A stretch of DNA of 64,000 nucleotides from Teredinibacter purpureus (GCF_014217335.1 NZ_CP060092.1:3861501-3925500); one strand, 5' to 3'; shown: positions 8,301-17,327, counted from the first letter of the stretch. A program made the numbers and translations. Notes: generated by a model not told the origin, from the letters alone.

Positions 8301-10508
8301 CTGCACCGACGCTGGCAGCGTAGGCGGCACCAACTTGCCTTGCACCTCGTAAACGTCACCACCCAGCCAGCGGCTTCTTTGACCAAGCCGAGACACCGCC
8401 CGCGCGCGCACCCGTATACGCTGACCATCTCGTAACTCTCGCAACTCCAGCAACGGCGACGAATCAACCGGCCCACTTTGCCAACCTGCCTCATCGGCCA
8501 ACGCATATTGAAATTGGATATACCCAACACGCGAATCATCCGGCGCAGTAACAGAGGCCGTAACCGCCGTTTTAATCGCCGCATTATCACGATACAAGAC
8601 CTCATAAAAAGAAAGATTACTAGGCACAGAAATAGGCCCATCGGGCAGCAAAGTAAAATCGGGGTTATCAAACACCAACCCCTGCTCTATACGAGCATAT
8701 TTACTAGGGTCGTAAAAATCAGCCTCTACCGAATACTCACCACCCTCACCACGCACCAACGAACGCACGCGGTACAAGGGCAACTCAACCTCAGCAGCAG
8801 ACAACACCCACATCGCCCCTACAACCACATCCCCCAAGGCCTCATCAACCGTTATTTCTCCGGCAGCAACATCAACACCCTCAACAGCACGCTCATTAAG
8901 CACGCCATCTGCACCCACATAGCGCAGCACATAGCTATACGCCAGAGGCAAATCACTAGGCAAACTATCGACCGTCAACACCAAGCCGCCAACAGAACGT
9001 ACACGACCCCCCAAGCGCAGCCCCGCCACCATTGGGTCTTGCACTCCTATCACATCGCCCGGACGCACAAATAACTGATCCAAACCACAGCGATACGTCA
9101 CGCTGCGCGCAACAGACTGCCCCGCATCAACTTCAAAACGACCCACTCGGCGCGCCTGCCCCGCACTGTCACACCCAAACGCAACAATATCTTTTTGTCG
9201 CCAACCAAAACGGGCAACCGCATCCGAATCTTCCCAAATATCAATGGCGGGCCGCCCACCATCAGCAGGGTTGCTGTACGTCGTCAATACCGCTGTTGGG
9301 CGACTCTTTAAACTTTTACTGCTATAACGAAATTTACCCTCAACCACATTGGCCGGCATCACAACGCCCACTGCATCCGAAGGCGCATCTTGCGCAAAAT
9401 TAATGGTGCCACTGCCGTAATAATTAACGGCACGAAACGCACTGGCCACTTTGCGCAATAGCGTGTACGCCTCATCCTGCGTGCGAATTTGCCCATTAAA
9501 CGTGTAACGCGGTTGCTGCCCACCCATACCGTCATCGACCAATTCATCATTGTATTGGGCAATTTGATACAGCGACCCTTTATTAATGCGCGCCACATCC
9601 ACGTACGCCCCCAAACCGTAACGATCATTTGCAATAAGGTCGTACAGCACCCACGCGGGGTTATCTGTCCACGCAAGCTTAAACGTACCATCCCACACAC
9701 CACTGTACTCTCGCGTTTGAGGGTCGTAATTCGTGGGCACCCGCACAATCAAGCCGCGCACATCATAACTACGCTTTGGCACCTTATCGCCGAACTGGTC
9801 GGCATCAATAGTAACGGCGTAGTACGCACTGCTGGGGTAACTCAACTTAGCGTCGATAATTTCCGTGTAACTGGAAAAAAACGTTTGATCCTGAATAGCC
9901 GCATCGTCACCATGATCATCCGACACCCGCCGCAAACGAAACAACCACGGCACACCACCCACAGGCTTTTCAACCCTAAACTGACGCTCGTAATCAGCCG
10001 TAGTCTTACCCTGAATCTTGGCCTTTATCGCCTCTACCCAAGCGCCACCATTAGCTTGCACATCTACCGCAACCTGCACACTGTAACCATGCAAATCACC
10101 ATCATCTTTATCTTGTTTGGTTAGCGCCGGTATAACCAACTTTACTCGCACCGCATCTATATCAACATCCGTTACCGTGCGCTCCACTGGAGCGGCCTGC
10201 AGCACCTCTTGATCAACTACCACCTCACCCTCTACGGCCGAAAACCCTGCTACAGAGGGTTGCGACAAGGCGCCCGTGCGCTCATCTACCTGCACACCAT
10301 CAAAATTAAAACTGCCATCCTCATTTTGTACAGGTACACCGTCAAAAAAAACCGACTTTAAACCATCAACTAACCCTACAATCTCGCCTTCCGAAACAAA
10401 ATCCATAATGCGAGCCGTTGCCACACTACGCAGCGTGTTGGGGTCTTCCTCTGCTGCACGCGCAGAACCACCGCCACTTTTACCACCCTTTGCACCGACT
10501 AAACGCAT
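5322..10508 (-). CDS. tail tip / host-specificity protein J with repeated Ig-like domains
   Basis: 1728 residues against about 1130 for lambda J. The first part (to about residue 620) is the J core: KGGKSGGGSARAAEEDPNTLRS start, RIMDFVSEGEIVGLVDG, and the WDGTFKLAWTDNPAWVLYDLIANDRYGLG block. Then about nine repeats of roughly 85 residues, each with LPV-HYEV, a V-W-G-x-F core and VDTAGN or VDVAGN, resemble fibronectin-III/Ig-like modules. The C-terminus ends in a beta-rich domain. The repeats explain the extra length and probably extend the tip fibre. Located between the I-like gene and the tail fibre, as in lambda. Confidence 0.9.
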   Translation of the reverse strand: MRLVGAKGGKSGGGSARAAEEDPNTLRSVATARIMDFVSEGEIVGLVDGLKSVFFDGVPVQNEDGSFNFDGVQVDERTGALSQPSVAGFSAVEGEVVVDQEVLQAAPVERTVTDVDIDAVRVKLVIPALTKQDKDDGDLHGYSVQVAVDVQANGGAWVEAIKAKIQGKTTADYERQFRVEKPVGGVPWLFRLRRVSDDHGDDAAIQDQTFFSSYTEIIDAKLSYPSSAYYAVTIDADQFGDKVPKRSYDVRGLIVRVPTNYDPQTREYSGVWDGTFKLAWTDNPAWVLYDLIANDRYGLGAYVDVARINKGSLYQIAQYNDELVDDGMGGQQPRYTFNGQIRTQDEAYTLLRKVASAFRAVNYYGSGTINFAQDAPSDAVGVVMPANVVEGKFRYSSKSLKSRPTAVLTTYSNPADGGRPAIDIWEDSDAVARFGWRQKDIVAFGCDSAGQARRVGRFEVDAGQSVARSVTYRCGLDQLFVRPGDVIGVQDPMVAGLRLGGRVRSVGGLVLTVDSLPSDLPLAYSYVLRYVGADGVLNERAVEGVDVAAGEITVDEALGDVVVGAMWVLSAAEVELPLYRVRSLVRGEGGEYSVEADFYDPSKYARIEQGLVFDNPDFTLLPDGPISVPSNLSFYEVLYRDNAAIKTAVTASVTAPDDSRVGYIQFQYALADEAGWQSGPVDSSPLLELRELRDGQRIRVRARAVSRLGQRSRWLGGDVYEVQGKLVPPTLPASVQAVILPEGGVRLIKEPSPDVDYKETVWRLGGDYESSVELHRSAASEYVWARVVAGSYTLWVVDYDTGGRASEPVSIAVDVAAPAQPVIVHRFEGGDLVLEWSPVASSFAVRHYTLRYDDVVLSETLATHFRAPVNFESARTFTLIAEDVAGNRSAVASVEVQVSPPDQPSVEAVFNAGRLGLSWGDVATDLPVEYYVVDRAGVEVERVVSTACWLSVSWGGSQTLGVTAVDVAGHEGARGSVSVAVVPPSAPVVASVLEGANIRLSWSSGAGSLPVRHYEVWVGGELIETLSAATLLLPVTWSSVKNFEVFAFDTAGNTSDAGVLSVAVGGPLVPELSAAIEGGSVRLSWSNGAGDLPVKHYEVLSEGVVVDRVNAESLLLAIGWVGARQFAVRSVDTAGSVSNLAVATVVVNPPSQPLVAADFEGRDLVLSWSCEAGSLPVSYFDISDGGVVVAQVDATVFTLPVNWGASKTFGVTAVDIAGNRGVESAVVVGVEPPALLDVGYVFEAGRVVFLIDVGAGSLPVDRVEVFDGAVLLASVAADGWSLEVAWQGSREFSFRAVDAVGNVSGVVVVPVSPGLPLSPDIVGAFVDRNIRLAWPVGAGDLPVAYYAVQNGVELSRVTQPNFVAEVGWVGAREISVTPYDTAGNAGAVGRYTVAPVSPSSASIVSEVIDNNVLFRYGANAGSLPVDRYELKRGAELDSAVPFAVKAGNSTFTTLFESAAGIYTYWLVPVDTAGNEGDAVSTVATVSQPPDYVLFAYFSEREQGWEGTFSDAVLTQDNTMLAPVDVSETWQDYVGNGYATLQAEVDAGFNVFALPGPSVGSYEKVIDYGALLVGSLITVSASPDLVSGTLGASVILSYSIDGSTWTDGDVNQLQVYGSNFRYVKVRGEFSGDGDDLVEIQDIQVRLDRKLRSDAGGGVANASDSAGTRVYFSTPFIDVTSIIVSPRGVQSIVPVYDFSDTPNPEYFDVYLFNSNGGRVSGDFSWSASGY

Positions 10509-10520
10509 ACGAAAATAACC

Positions 10521-10979
10521 CTAACCACTATAGCTTACCTGTTCACTATTAATGCCGGCCGAAATAACAGCCGACCCCGCATCACGCACCCGACCATAAA
10601 TTAACGGCCGACAAACACCCTGCTCTGTTGTATTTAACGCACCACTAAATAAAGCCGATAAATCACCCTCTCTATCCTCGTACGCGCTTGCGTTAGGCGC
10701 CATAGCACCTGCATCATACCCCGCTTTTCGCCCTTGCACCTGCGGCAAGATATGCAATTGCGACTGCCCGCCAAACCCCAAACGCAAACAATTTTCAGTA
10801 ATGGGTAGCGCATCTTTTTCGAGCGCCAAAAAATAACGGCCCGCCCTAAATTCTTTTTTAAAGCCCGGCAAAACAGACTCCAAAAACAACACCGCATCCA
10901 ACGGCGCCTTAACATCTATTACATGCACAGCACCCTCAACCAACTTGGCCAAGCCACCGTAAAAAAATACTTTAATCAT
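10521..10979 (-). CDS. tail assembly protein I-like
   Basis: 152 residues; begins MIKVFFYGGLAKLVEGA with a ubiquitin-like beta-grasp N-terminus and ends in a glycine/serine-rich part (DAGSAVISAGINSEQVSYSG). Lambda gpI is required for tail tip assembly and is encoded between K and J, exactly the place held here. It overlaps the end of the K-like gene by 8 bases. Confidence 0.8.
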   Translation of the reverse strand: MIKVFFYGGLAKLVEGAVHVIDVKAPLDAVLFLESVLPGFKKEFRAGRYFLALEKDALPITENCLRLGFGGQSQLHILPQVQGRKAGYDAGAMAPNASAYEDREGDLSALFSGALNTTEQGVCRPLIYGRVRDAGSAVISAGINSEQVSYSG

Positions 10980-11715
10980 GGCGCAACCACATTCTTATTT
11001 TGCTTTTCCATAAATGTAACGGCCCACGACGCGACAAAAGCGATTCGCTATACCCACCTCGAATATCCCCCACTTGATGGCCAATTAAACCGCCACCCTC
11101 ATAAACACCTGCATGATTAATAACGGCACTACGCCCAAACTGAGCCAAAAAACAATCCCCTTTTTGCACATCACTAGACTGAATCTCATAAAAACCTTGC
11201 GACTTAAAATTTTGTGTATAAAGGTCTTGACCGCCCTGCCACCAATCCCAATCACGCGGAAACTCATCAAGCAGCAAATTACGATTAAGACGAAACCAAT
11301 CACGTACATAGCTATAACAGTCGGTAATGCCGTGCTGAAAAGGCCGCCCAATAAGCGGCACAATAGGAAGAGAATCACCCCAAAAAAAAGGCTCCACCGG
11401 GGAGCCTTTTTCAACATAAATAATTCCCCAAGGCACACCCCAATCGAGTTGCCCGCGCATATCGGATGCACTGGGATAATAAGGGCCATCGGGATGGGAA
11501 TGAATAACCGCCAGCACTTGGCCACGGTATTTTTTGACTTGGTGGCGCGCCACCGAAAACGACGCGCGCGGATTACTGGCAACATTTTTTAGCGGTACAT
11601 AACCCTGCTTAGTAACAAAGCCAACGCTTTCATTTGGGTACGACGCCTGCGCATGAGCCATGGCAATTTTTATTGCCTCGCTATCAAACTCACCTTTATT
11701 ATTTACGCTAGCCAT
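10972..11715 (-). CDS. tail tip protein K-like: JAMM peptidase plus NlpC/P60 hydrolase
   Basis: 247 residues from the ATG at 11715, which overlaps the L-like stop; an upstream in-frame start (11793) would lie deep in that gene. The N-terminal domain has the JAMM metal motif VIHSHPDG followed by a serine and aspartate (YYPSASD). The C-terminal domain is NlpC/P60-like with the cysteine in GITDCYSYVRDWF and the histidine in VINHAGVYEGG. Such proteins work at the tail tip and can cut peptidoglycan during DNA entry. It is the only clear cell-wall hydrolase domain I find in the prophage. Confidence 0.85.
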   Translation of the reverse strand: MASVNNKGEFDSEAIKIAMAHAQASYPNESVGFVTKQGYVPLKNVASNPRASFSVARHQVKKYRGQVLAVIHSHPDGPYYPSASDMRGQLDWGVPWGIIYVEKGSPVEPFFWGDSLPIVPLIGRPFQHGITDCYSYVRDWFRLNRNLLLDEFPRDWDWWQGGQDLYTQNFKSQGFYEIQSSDVQKGDCFLAQFGRSAVINHAGVYEGGGLIGHQVGDIRGGYSESLLSRRGPLHLWKSKIRMWLRHD

Positions 11716-12415
11716 TTTCACGCACTCTCGCGGCACCGGGGAAACCATCAAAAGGCAACTCTGCATGCTCACCAAAACGCAACCGGCAACCACTCAACGT
11801 TTTCGAGCACTTATCATCTACCGCCGCGCACGGGGCATTCTGCTCATCAAAATAATTCTCCCCAACATAGGGGCACGTAGCCTGGCTATAATCAAACTCG
11901 CTACTAACATAACGCCGATACCGCGCAACACACACATCACGCAATATTTGCCTGCGCGGCAATTTAACGCCACGCTGATCGAGCATAGGCGACAACTGCC
12001 AACGCACACTAACGTTGCTCCATTCCTGCAACTGGTCGATAACAAAAAATTCATCGGGCAACCGTTGATCCGGGTCGGGCGTTGCCCCCGCATCTAAAAA
12101 ATCGGCAAAGGTCTCAATAACCGTTACCTTTGCACCCACCCAATCGTCCAACGCCAACAGAGCCGAAATAAACTGCCCCTCAATATTCGAAACTTCTAGC
12201 ACTGGTCGCGGCATACCGCCCTTGGCAGACCAACTTAAACCGCTTATTTTTAGCGGTATTGGCACATACAACTCACCATCAAACGACACCGCAGCACCAT
12301 TAAACGGCGCTGGAGCCAAACGCATTACCTGCCCCCCCAGCTCGGTTGCATCAATAATTAACAACTGCACTTTTGCACCGTAAACGCTCTGCTGAATAAT
12401 GCGCTCTACCGTCAT
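11708..12415 (-). CDS. minor tail protein L-like (probable Fe-S protein)
   Basis: 235 residues between the M- and K-like genes. The C-terminal region has four cysteines (C181, C196, C203, C210), as in lambda gpL where four C-terminal cysteines hold an iron-sulphur cluster in the tail tip. The N-terminal half (MTVERIIQQSVYGAKVQLLIIDAT) fits the hub part. It overlaps the M-like gene by 4 bases. Confidence 0.87.
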   Translation of the reverse strand: MTVERIIQQSVYGAKVQLLIIDATELGGQVMRLAPAPFNGAAVSFDGELYVPIPLKISGLSWSAKGGMPRPVLEVSNIEGQFISALLALDDWVGAKVTVIETFADFLDAGATPDPDQRLPDEFFVIDQLQEWSNVSVRWQLSPMLDQRGVKLPRRQILRDVCVARYRRYVSSEFDYSQATCPYVGENYFDEQNAPCAAVDDKCSKTLSGCRLRFGEHAELPFDGFPGAARVRENG

Positions 12416-12756
12416 AAATCAAATACCCGCTCAAAAGTACACGTTAATTCTGAATGGGTTGGCCCTATTTTTTTAGGGCCACTATAACCCTTACACAAAT
12501 AAGGCGTAGCGGCGACATTGGGCGGCCCCCACAAAAACGGCTCTACACCCGCGTGCTCATCCAAAAAAGCCACCACACTCGCAATATCGGCGTGCGGCAA
12601 CGCAAACGTAAGTGGCCAAACAGTACGCCGCGCATTTAAACCATCTTGTGTACGCTGACTATAACCATCACCAAATTGCACACGCCGCGTGCGAAATTCA
12701 ATACTAGGATTAACGCCGCGACGCGGCACGAAAGGAGGGAACGATTGCAAAGGCAT
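12412..12756 (-). CDS. minor tail protein M-like
   Basis: 114 residues: RTRRVQFGDGYSQRTQDGLN, a WPLTFALP strand and the ending LTCTFERVFDL are typical of the gpM family, which joins tail tube and tip. It starts 4 bases after the tape measure stop and overlaps the L-like gene. Confidence 0.87.
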   Translation of the reverse strand: MPLQSFPPFVPRRGVNPSIEFRTRRVQFGDGYSQRTQDGLNARRTVWPLTFALPHADIASVVAFLDEHAGVEPFLWGPPNVAATPYLCKGYSGPKKIGPTHSELTCTFERVFDL

Positions 12757-12759
12757 AAA

Positions 12760-14898
12760 CTACACCGCATAAGAATTTAACAAACCACCCGGCTCTTGCT
12801 GCAAAGCAATTTCATCATGCACAAGACCACGCACCAACTGACGAATAACCACCACTTGCTGGCCATTTTCTTCGTAACTTTCCACACTATTTTTAACGCC
12901 TGCCGCCTCGTGAATATGCACCACAACACCAGCAGAAGACTTTTTACGCTCAGAAATAAAGCGGGTAAAATCGCGGTTTTGATTGGGGCTAAGCACACGC
13001 TCATTACGCTGCAAAACGTAGGTGCTTTCTTCTGGCACATTGGTTAAACCACCGTGCGCAATACCGGCCACTTTCGCCCCATAGGTAGCACCCGTTGCCA
13101 ACACAGCCCCCGCCGCAATTACACCCAACGCAGGCCCAACATACGGTATAGCGGCCATTGACTTGTACGCTTTTATCGCCGTTTCATACGTGTGAATAGC
13201 AATTTTTTTTATCGAATTTCGCTTTTCGTCATCTAACAGCGTTTTACCAATTTGAATCGCCAAGCGCGCGCGACCCGCTTCTTTGGAATTGACACCATCG
13301 TAATAAGCCCCAGCAATATCGAGCATGGATTCCATACCCTTTGCCAGCGATTTACGGCGCTCATCGTCGGCCTTTTCCTGCAACCTCTGCGAGAGATCGG
13401 CGTAACGCGCCTCGGTAATTAACTTGTTATCGAGTGCGCTTTGTAGCATTTGCTGGCGATTCGCATAGGTTTCAGCCAGCTTTTCCTCTTCGGTTTTTAA
13501 CTCACTTTCAAACGATGCTATTCCGGCCAGCAACTCTGCATTGCCCGCAAGCTTATCCAGCTCGGCCTGCTTGGCAACTAACAAATCAATTTGCTTGGGC
13601 ACCAAGCCTTCAATTAAACCGTTCTCCAATTGATAGCGCAGCCGCGCCGCTTCTGTGGTTTTACTATACAAGGCAATTTGATCGGTTAACGTTTTGGTAA
13701 GCTTTTCGTACTCGCCCACCACACCAACACCAGAACCCGCATCACCCGCACCAGAAACCACACCACCAACAGCCGAAGAACCCGGCTGAACTTTTGGCGG
13801 TTTTATTGGGGCCGCCAATTCTTTCGACAAACGAATACGCTCACGCAATAGCGCCAACTCTTTCTCACTATTGGCCAACTGCGATGCTACACCCCTATCG
13901 TTAGGACGAGACTCAGCAACCCCGCGCAAAATTTCTACAGCCTTAGCAACCTTTTCATACCGCTGCTCTAAACGTACCAAATCACCAATTGCAGGCCCAT
14001 GAACTTTGGCCGCCAAACTTTCAGCCATGTGCCGAACAACATCAACAGTGCCGGTCACCGCCTTAGTGACCGCAGCAAAACCACCAACCAACGCATTCGC
14101 CAAAGAAGCCGCCGCCTCTTTTGTTTTTTCATCTTGCAACAAAAGCGTAAGCTGCTCGATATTATCGGTTGCACCGGCAAGATTATCGGCCTCTAACAAA
14201 TCACCCGCAGCATTTCCTAACGATTTTAATGCGCCCCCAAAGGTATCGCGCGCAGCGCGTGCCGAACCACCAAACTGTACCTCTAACTCCTTTAAAATAA
14301 CTCGCTGAGCTTCTGCCGATTTGCCCGACTCCCATAACGATTTAATAACCGCCTTTTGATCATCGGAAAATTGAATACCGGCCCGCGACAACGCCCCTAA
14401 ATTCGCAACAGGATCATTTAACGCCTTAGCCAACTGCACCGTTGCCGACGTTAAATCAGTTTCCATGCGCACAGCCAAATCGGCTGCTGCTTCTGTGGTA
14501 CGTAAAAATTCATCACCCGTTATGCGCGTAAACGTTGCCAGCTTCGATTGAGCACTTAAAAATTGCTCATCACCAAAAGAGGTGACATTCTGCAATTCAG
14601 CCGCGTGCCGCGTTAACTCTTGCAACGTAAAACCCACTTGACTACCCGTGGTTTTTAAACCCTGCTCCAACTGCTTTACCGCACGCTCCTGCTCGATAGT
14701 GGCAGCAATAACCTTGCGCTGCAACGTAACCACACCACCAACCGCCAAACCGGCAGCCCCCGCAACCGCAAGCTTGCTAATACTCATTTGCCAGCTTTTT
14801 GTTGCCTGCACATTCGCCTGCAACTTACGACGCATTTTTGCATCATCAACCGTAAGCTCGGTTACCAGTCTTTCAATAACTTTTTTTGGGGCGCCCAT
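12760..14898 (-). CDS. tape measure protein (gpH-like)
   Basis: 712 residues, the second-longest tail gene, directly after the G/T pair. The N-terminal 200 residues have the tape measure pattern (TKSWQMSISKLAVAGAAGLAVGG, QLEQGLKTTGSQVGFTL, ARAGIQFSDDQKAVIK). Long helical stretches follow (350-560), then a hydrophobic AAIPYVGPALGVIAAGAVLATGA segment (about 595-620), probably for membrane passage. It sets tail length; about 710 residues suggests a tail near 100 nm if the usual 0.15 nm per residue applies. Confidence 0.9.
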   Translation of the reverse strand: MGAPKKVIERLVTELTVDDAKMRRKLQANVQATKSWQMSISKLAVAGAAGLAVGGVVTLQRKVIAATIEQERAVKQLEQGLKTTGSQVGFTLQELTRHAAELQNVTSFGDEQFLSAQSKLATFTRITGDEFLRTTEAAADLAVRMETDLTSATVQLAKALNDPVANLGALSRAGIQFSDDQKAVIKSLWESGKSAEAQRVILKELEVQFGGSARAARDTFGGALKSLGNAAGDLLEADNLAGATDNIEQLTLLLQDEKTKEAAASLANALVGGFAAVTKAVTGTVDVVRHMAESLAAKVHGPAIGDLVRLEQRYEKVAKAVEILRGVAESRPNDRGVASQLANSEKELALLRERIRLSKELAAPIKPPKVQPGSSAVGGVVSGAGDAGSGVGVVGEYEKLTKTLTDQIALYSKTTEAARLRYQLENGLIEGLVPKQIDLLVAKQAELDKLAGNAELLAGIASFESELKTEEEKLAETYANRQQMLQSALDNKLITEARYADLSQRLQEKADDERRKSLAKGMESMLDIAGAYYDGVNSKEAGRARLAIQIGKTLLDDEKRNSIKKIAIHTYETAIKAYKSMAAIPYVGPALGVIAAGAVLATGATYGAKVAGIAHGGLTNVPEESTYVLQRNERVLSPNQNRDFTRFISERKKSSAGVVVHIHEAAGVKNSVESYEENGQQVVVIRQLVRGLVHDEIALQQEPGGLLNSYAV

Positions 14899-15353
14899 TA
14901 ACTCATTCTCGCTTTTGCACTTTCGACAATTTTACGGTCGTAACACTCCGCTTGTTCCGGTGTAAGCAGGGCATACTGTTCGCAGGTTAACTTTGCATAA
15001 CCCACGTACACCTCCCTCTCTACCTCGGACAGCCGTTCAAACTCTTGCAACGATAAATCACCCGTTTCAAACGGATCACACTGCATTAAACTACGCTCGT
15101 GAACACCATCTTTAAGACCACCCGTTGCGCCCATCACATTCACCGCCGTGCGGCTATGCAAATAATCTTGACCCTCAAAATCCCACGGCATTTGCCGATA
15201 AATTTCTCGCCATTGCGGCCACTCTTCGGCTGGAATAATTTTACCTACCGCATAGAGCGGGCACCGCATCAGAATGGCCAGCTTTACACGTAGACGATAA
15301 TCGCTATCCAGCCTCAGCTTTTTTTTGGGTCGTCTTCTCCTGCAGACACACAA
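14898..15353 (-). CDS. tail assembly chaperone T region (made by -1 frameshift)
   Basis: Open frame of 151 codons in the -1 frame relative to the G-like gene. It has no good start of its own and joins the G frame at the run of eight As (antisense of 15319-15326). The protein-like part begins KKKLRLDSDYRLRVKLAILMRCP and ends at 14898, touching the tape measure start. In lambda the GT fusion binds the tape measure protein during tail assembly and is absent from the virion. Confidence 0.85.
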   Translation of the reverse strand: MCVCRRRRPKKKLRLDSDYRLRVKLAILMRCPLYAVGKIIPAEEWPQWREIYRQMPWDFEGQDYLHSRTAVNVMGATGGLKDGVHERSLMQCDPFETGDLSLQEFERLSEVEREVYVGYAKLTCEQYALLTPEQAECYDRKIVESAKARMS

Positions 15354-15622
15354 CCATTCACCCGCATACCCGCCTGATAAATTTGGACAATCTGGTCGGC
15401 ACCAATTTTACTTCTGAGCGCACCCAAGTCTTCCGACGTATGACTGTAATTTTTATCATTCACAAAATACAACGCCGCTTCTTCTACCGTTAGCTCGCCC
15501 ACTTTAGGCAATAACACCTCACGCATATGGTCAAAACTGAACCGCGTAATCTGCACCGGGCTGGACAACCCCTCAATAGGAATAACAGCGGGCTCTAACT
15601 CAACTCTATTTAAAAAATCCAT
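15314..15622 (-). CDS. tail assembly chaperone G-like
   Basis: 102 residues between the tail tube and tape measure genes. It ends DDPKKS at a slippery A-run where a part of ribosomes would shift to the T frame. The N-terminal MDFLNRVELEPAVIPIEGL and the helical middle fit a small chaperone. The ribosome site is weak; the gene follows the tube gene by 2 bases. Confidence 0.85.
   Translation of the reverse strand: MDFLNRVELEPAVIPIEGLSSPVQITRFSFDHMREVLLPKVGELTVEEAALYFVNDKNYSHTSEDLGALRSKIGADQIVQIYQAGMRVNGCVSAGEDDPKKS
15319..15326 (-). promoter_or_regulatory. -1 programmed ribosomal frameshift site (G to GT)
   Basis: On the minus strand the G frame reads CCA AAA AAA AGC TGA. The heptamer A AAA AAA followed by G allows a one-base slip so that AAG CTG continues into the T frame. 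The zero-frame stop is the second codon after the slip. Position between tube and tape measure genes is that of the conserved G/GT shift. Confidence 0.87.
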
Positions 15623-15624
15623 TT

Positions 15625-16056
15625 TTAACTAGCCTCCGTCCATACAGATTTCCCGCTTTGCTTAGCGTAAACTTTCATTGTGTTTTTTTCTTTACGTTGC
15701 GCCGCCGCCATTTTTTTACCCAACATCAACACCGGAACAGTCGCCACATCACCTGTTTTATAGGTAACGCGCATTTTTACCGTTTCCTTGGCATCAACCA
15801 AACCCATAAACGCCTGGTAATCCACTAACGACGGAATATGGTTAAATGAATACTCTAAATCTGCTCCCGCTTCTGGCCCAGCCGAATAAATATCCGTCTC
15901 ATCAACCAGCGCCGACACATCATTAGCATCGCTAACTTCACCCACTTCACCAATGTCAACCACGTTCGGCAAGCCAACATAACTATCCGGCGTATCTGGA
16001 TCTTCAAACGCAAGTACAGTACCCGCGCCAAATGTAACACCTGTTGCAAACGGCAT
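15625..16056 (-). CDS. major tail tube protein (gpV-like)
   Basis: 143 residues; starts MPFATGVTFGAGTVLAFED with alternating strands and VDIGEVGEVSDANDVSAL, the pattern of siphophage tube proteins. A strong AGAGAGGG site precedes it. In the order U, V, G it matches lambda. No Ig-like C-terminal domain, unlike lambda gpV. Confidence 0.85.
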   Translation of the reverse strand: MPFATGVTFGAGTVLAFEDPDTPDSYVGLPNVVDIGEVGEVSDANDVSALVDETDIYSAGPEAGADLEYSFNHIPSLVDYQAFMGLVDAKETVKMRVTYKTGDVATVPVLMLGKKMAAAQRKEKNTMKVYAKQSGKSVWTEAS

Positions 16057-16075
16057 CGCTTAACCCTCTCTTTAA

Positions 16076-16453
16076 TTAATCAGAATAAATAACTGAAAAT
16101 TGCAAAACTAAACTACTAAATTGACCGGTTTCATCGGATGAGTACTCCCAATCCCCCGCAAAAACACCCTGTAAAATACCGGAAAAATTACCCTCTGTTA
16201 TTGCGGGTAAAATTTCACTCGCCCACACATCCAGCTCATCATCGGATTTATGCCGCGAATAAAGGTGTATTTCAAGATCTGCCGTGCAAAAAGCATCGAC
16301 ACCTTTATCCTCAACCTCACCGCGAACCAACGACACCACCACAGCATTTTGCAGGTCGGTTAAATCTGGCTGGCGCGTTGTAAATATTTCACCAATATAA
16401 ACACGCTCCAACTCGCGCTTAATCGCATCTCGTACTGACTTACGTGCCGACAT
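16076..16453 (-). CDS. tail terminator U-like
   Basis: 125 residues: VRDAIKRELERVYIGEIFTTRQPDLTDLQNAVVVSLVRGEVE, then VDAFCTADLEIHLYSRHKSDDELDVWASEI. This is the gpU fold pattern, the ring that ends tail tube growth. Sits between Z-like and tube genes as expected. Confidence 0.82.
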   Translation of the reverse strand: MSARKSVRDAIKRELERVYIGEIFTTRQPDLTDLQNAVVVSLVRGEVEDKGVDAFCTADLEIHLYSRHKSDDELDVWASEILPAITEGNFSGILQGVFAGDWEYSSDETGQFSSLVLQFSVIYSD

Positions 16454-16455
16454 AA

Positions 16456-17013
16456 CTACCTCGTATACTTTTTTGTTCTATAGCGCAATTCATGCAATAA
16501 TTTTTTTCGCAACACCGTTTGCATTGCTTTTGCTGAATGCGCTTTCATTTCACGTTCCGCTTCACGCTGAAGCGGAATTTTTACAACCTCTAACGGCAAC
16601 CGCGCCAAACCCTCTCGCCGATAAACTTGAAATCGACCACTGGCACGACGCACATTAATAAACGCACGATTAAATTGCCGCCCAGCGACGCGCACACCTC
16701 TACGATTAGTACCGCGACGCACATTTTTTAACAGTGTTGCACTGCGCATTAAGCTAACTGCCGAAACCGGCTGAGCATAGGCATACAACTTACTTATTTG
16801 CTTTCGCGCCGTGGCGCGTGAGATAAAAACTTTTTTACGTATATGCTTGCTTTGAATTTTTGTACTTTTAGCAACACCGCGCACAACCTTGGTACGCACA
16901 ATCTTTATGGTATCGTTTAACGCTTTCGCCGCCGCGCGCGGCACTTCTTTTTTAGCGATTGCATTTAATTTTTTTTCTCGCCTTTTTATTTGTTTTGATA
17001 ATTTATCGGCCAT
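16456..17013 (-). CDS. minor tail protein Z-like
   Basis: 185 residues, very basic, with KEVPRAAAKALNDTIKIVRTKVVRGVAKSTKIQSKHIRKK and a C-terminal MKAHSAKAMQTVL, as in the prophage minor tail protein Z family. Helps join heads and tails. Its ATG overlaps the stop of the preceding gene by one base. Confidence 0.87.
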   Translation of the reverse strand: MADKLSKQIKRREKKLNAIAKKEVPRAAAKALNDTIKIVRTKVVRGVAKSTKIQSKHIRKKVFISRATARKQISKLYAYAQPVSAVSLMRSATLLKNVRRGTNRRGVRVAGRQFNRAFINVRRASGRFQVYRREGLARLPLEVVKIPLQREAEREMKAHSAKAMQTVLRKKLLHELRYRTKKYTR

Positions 17014-17327
17014 TAATATTTACGCACAAACGCGGCAGCCTCTATGCCGTCGTTACCATCTAACGCGGCAATACGATAACGCTGCCCCGCCTGAATATAT
17101 TCATCATCCACTTTTACCGCGCCCACTTCAGCCACTAAAAAAACCGCACGTATCTGCGATACAACGCCCATGCCGTTTTCTGCAGGCGTAATAAAATCTA
17201 AGTCGATCACGGCTTGCGCATTACCGTGTACAACTTTCGCACCCCGACGATACACACCTAGCACAGCCCCCAGCAGGCCGAACGCCTGCCGAGAACCCAA
17301 AGCTGTAAGGTCGTTAAACCCCACCAT
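17013..17327 (-). CDS. head-tail joining protein, FII-like
   Basis: 104 residues between the capsid decoration gene and the Z-like gene. Short beta-rich protein ending DEYIQAGQRYRIAALDGNDGIEAAAFVRKY; size and place fit the lambda FII/head-tail connector group. The sequence match alone is weak. Confidence 0.65.
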   Translation of the reverse strand: MVGFNDLTALGSRQAFGLLGAVLGVYRRGAKVVHGNAQAVIDLDFITPAENGMGVVSQIRAVFLVAEVGAVKVDDEYIQAGQRYRIAALDGNDGIEAAAFVRKY

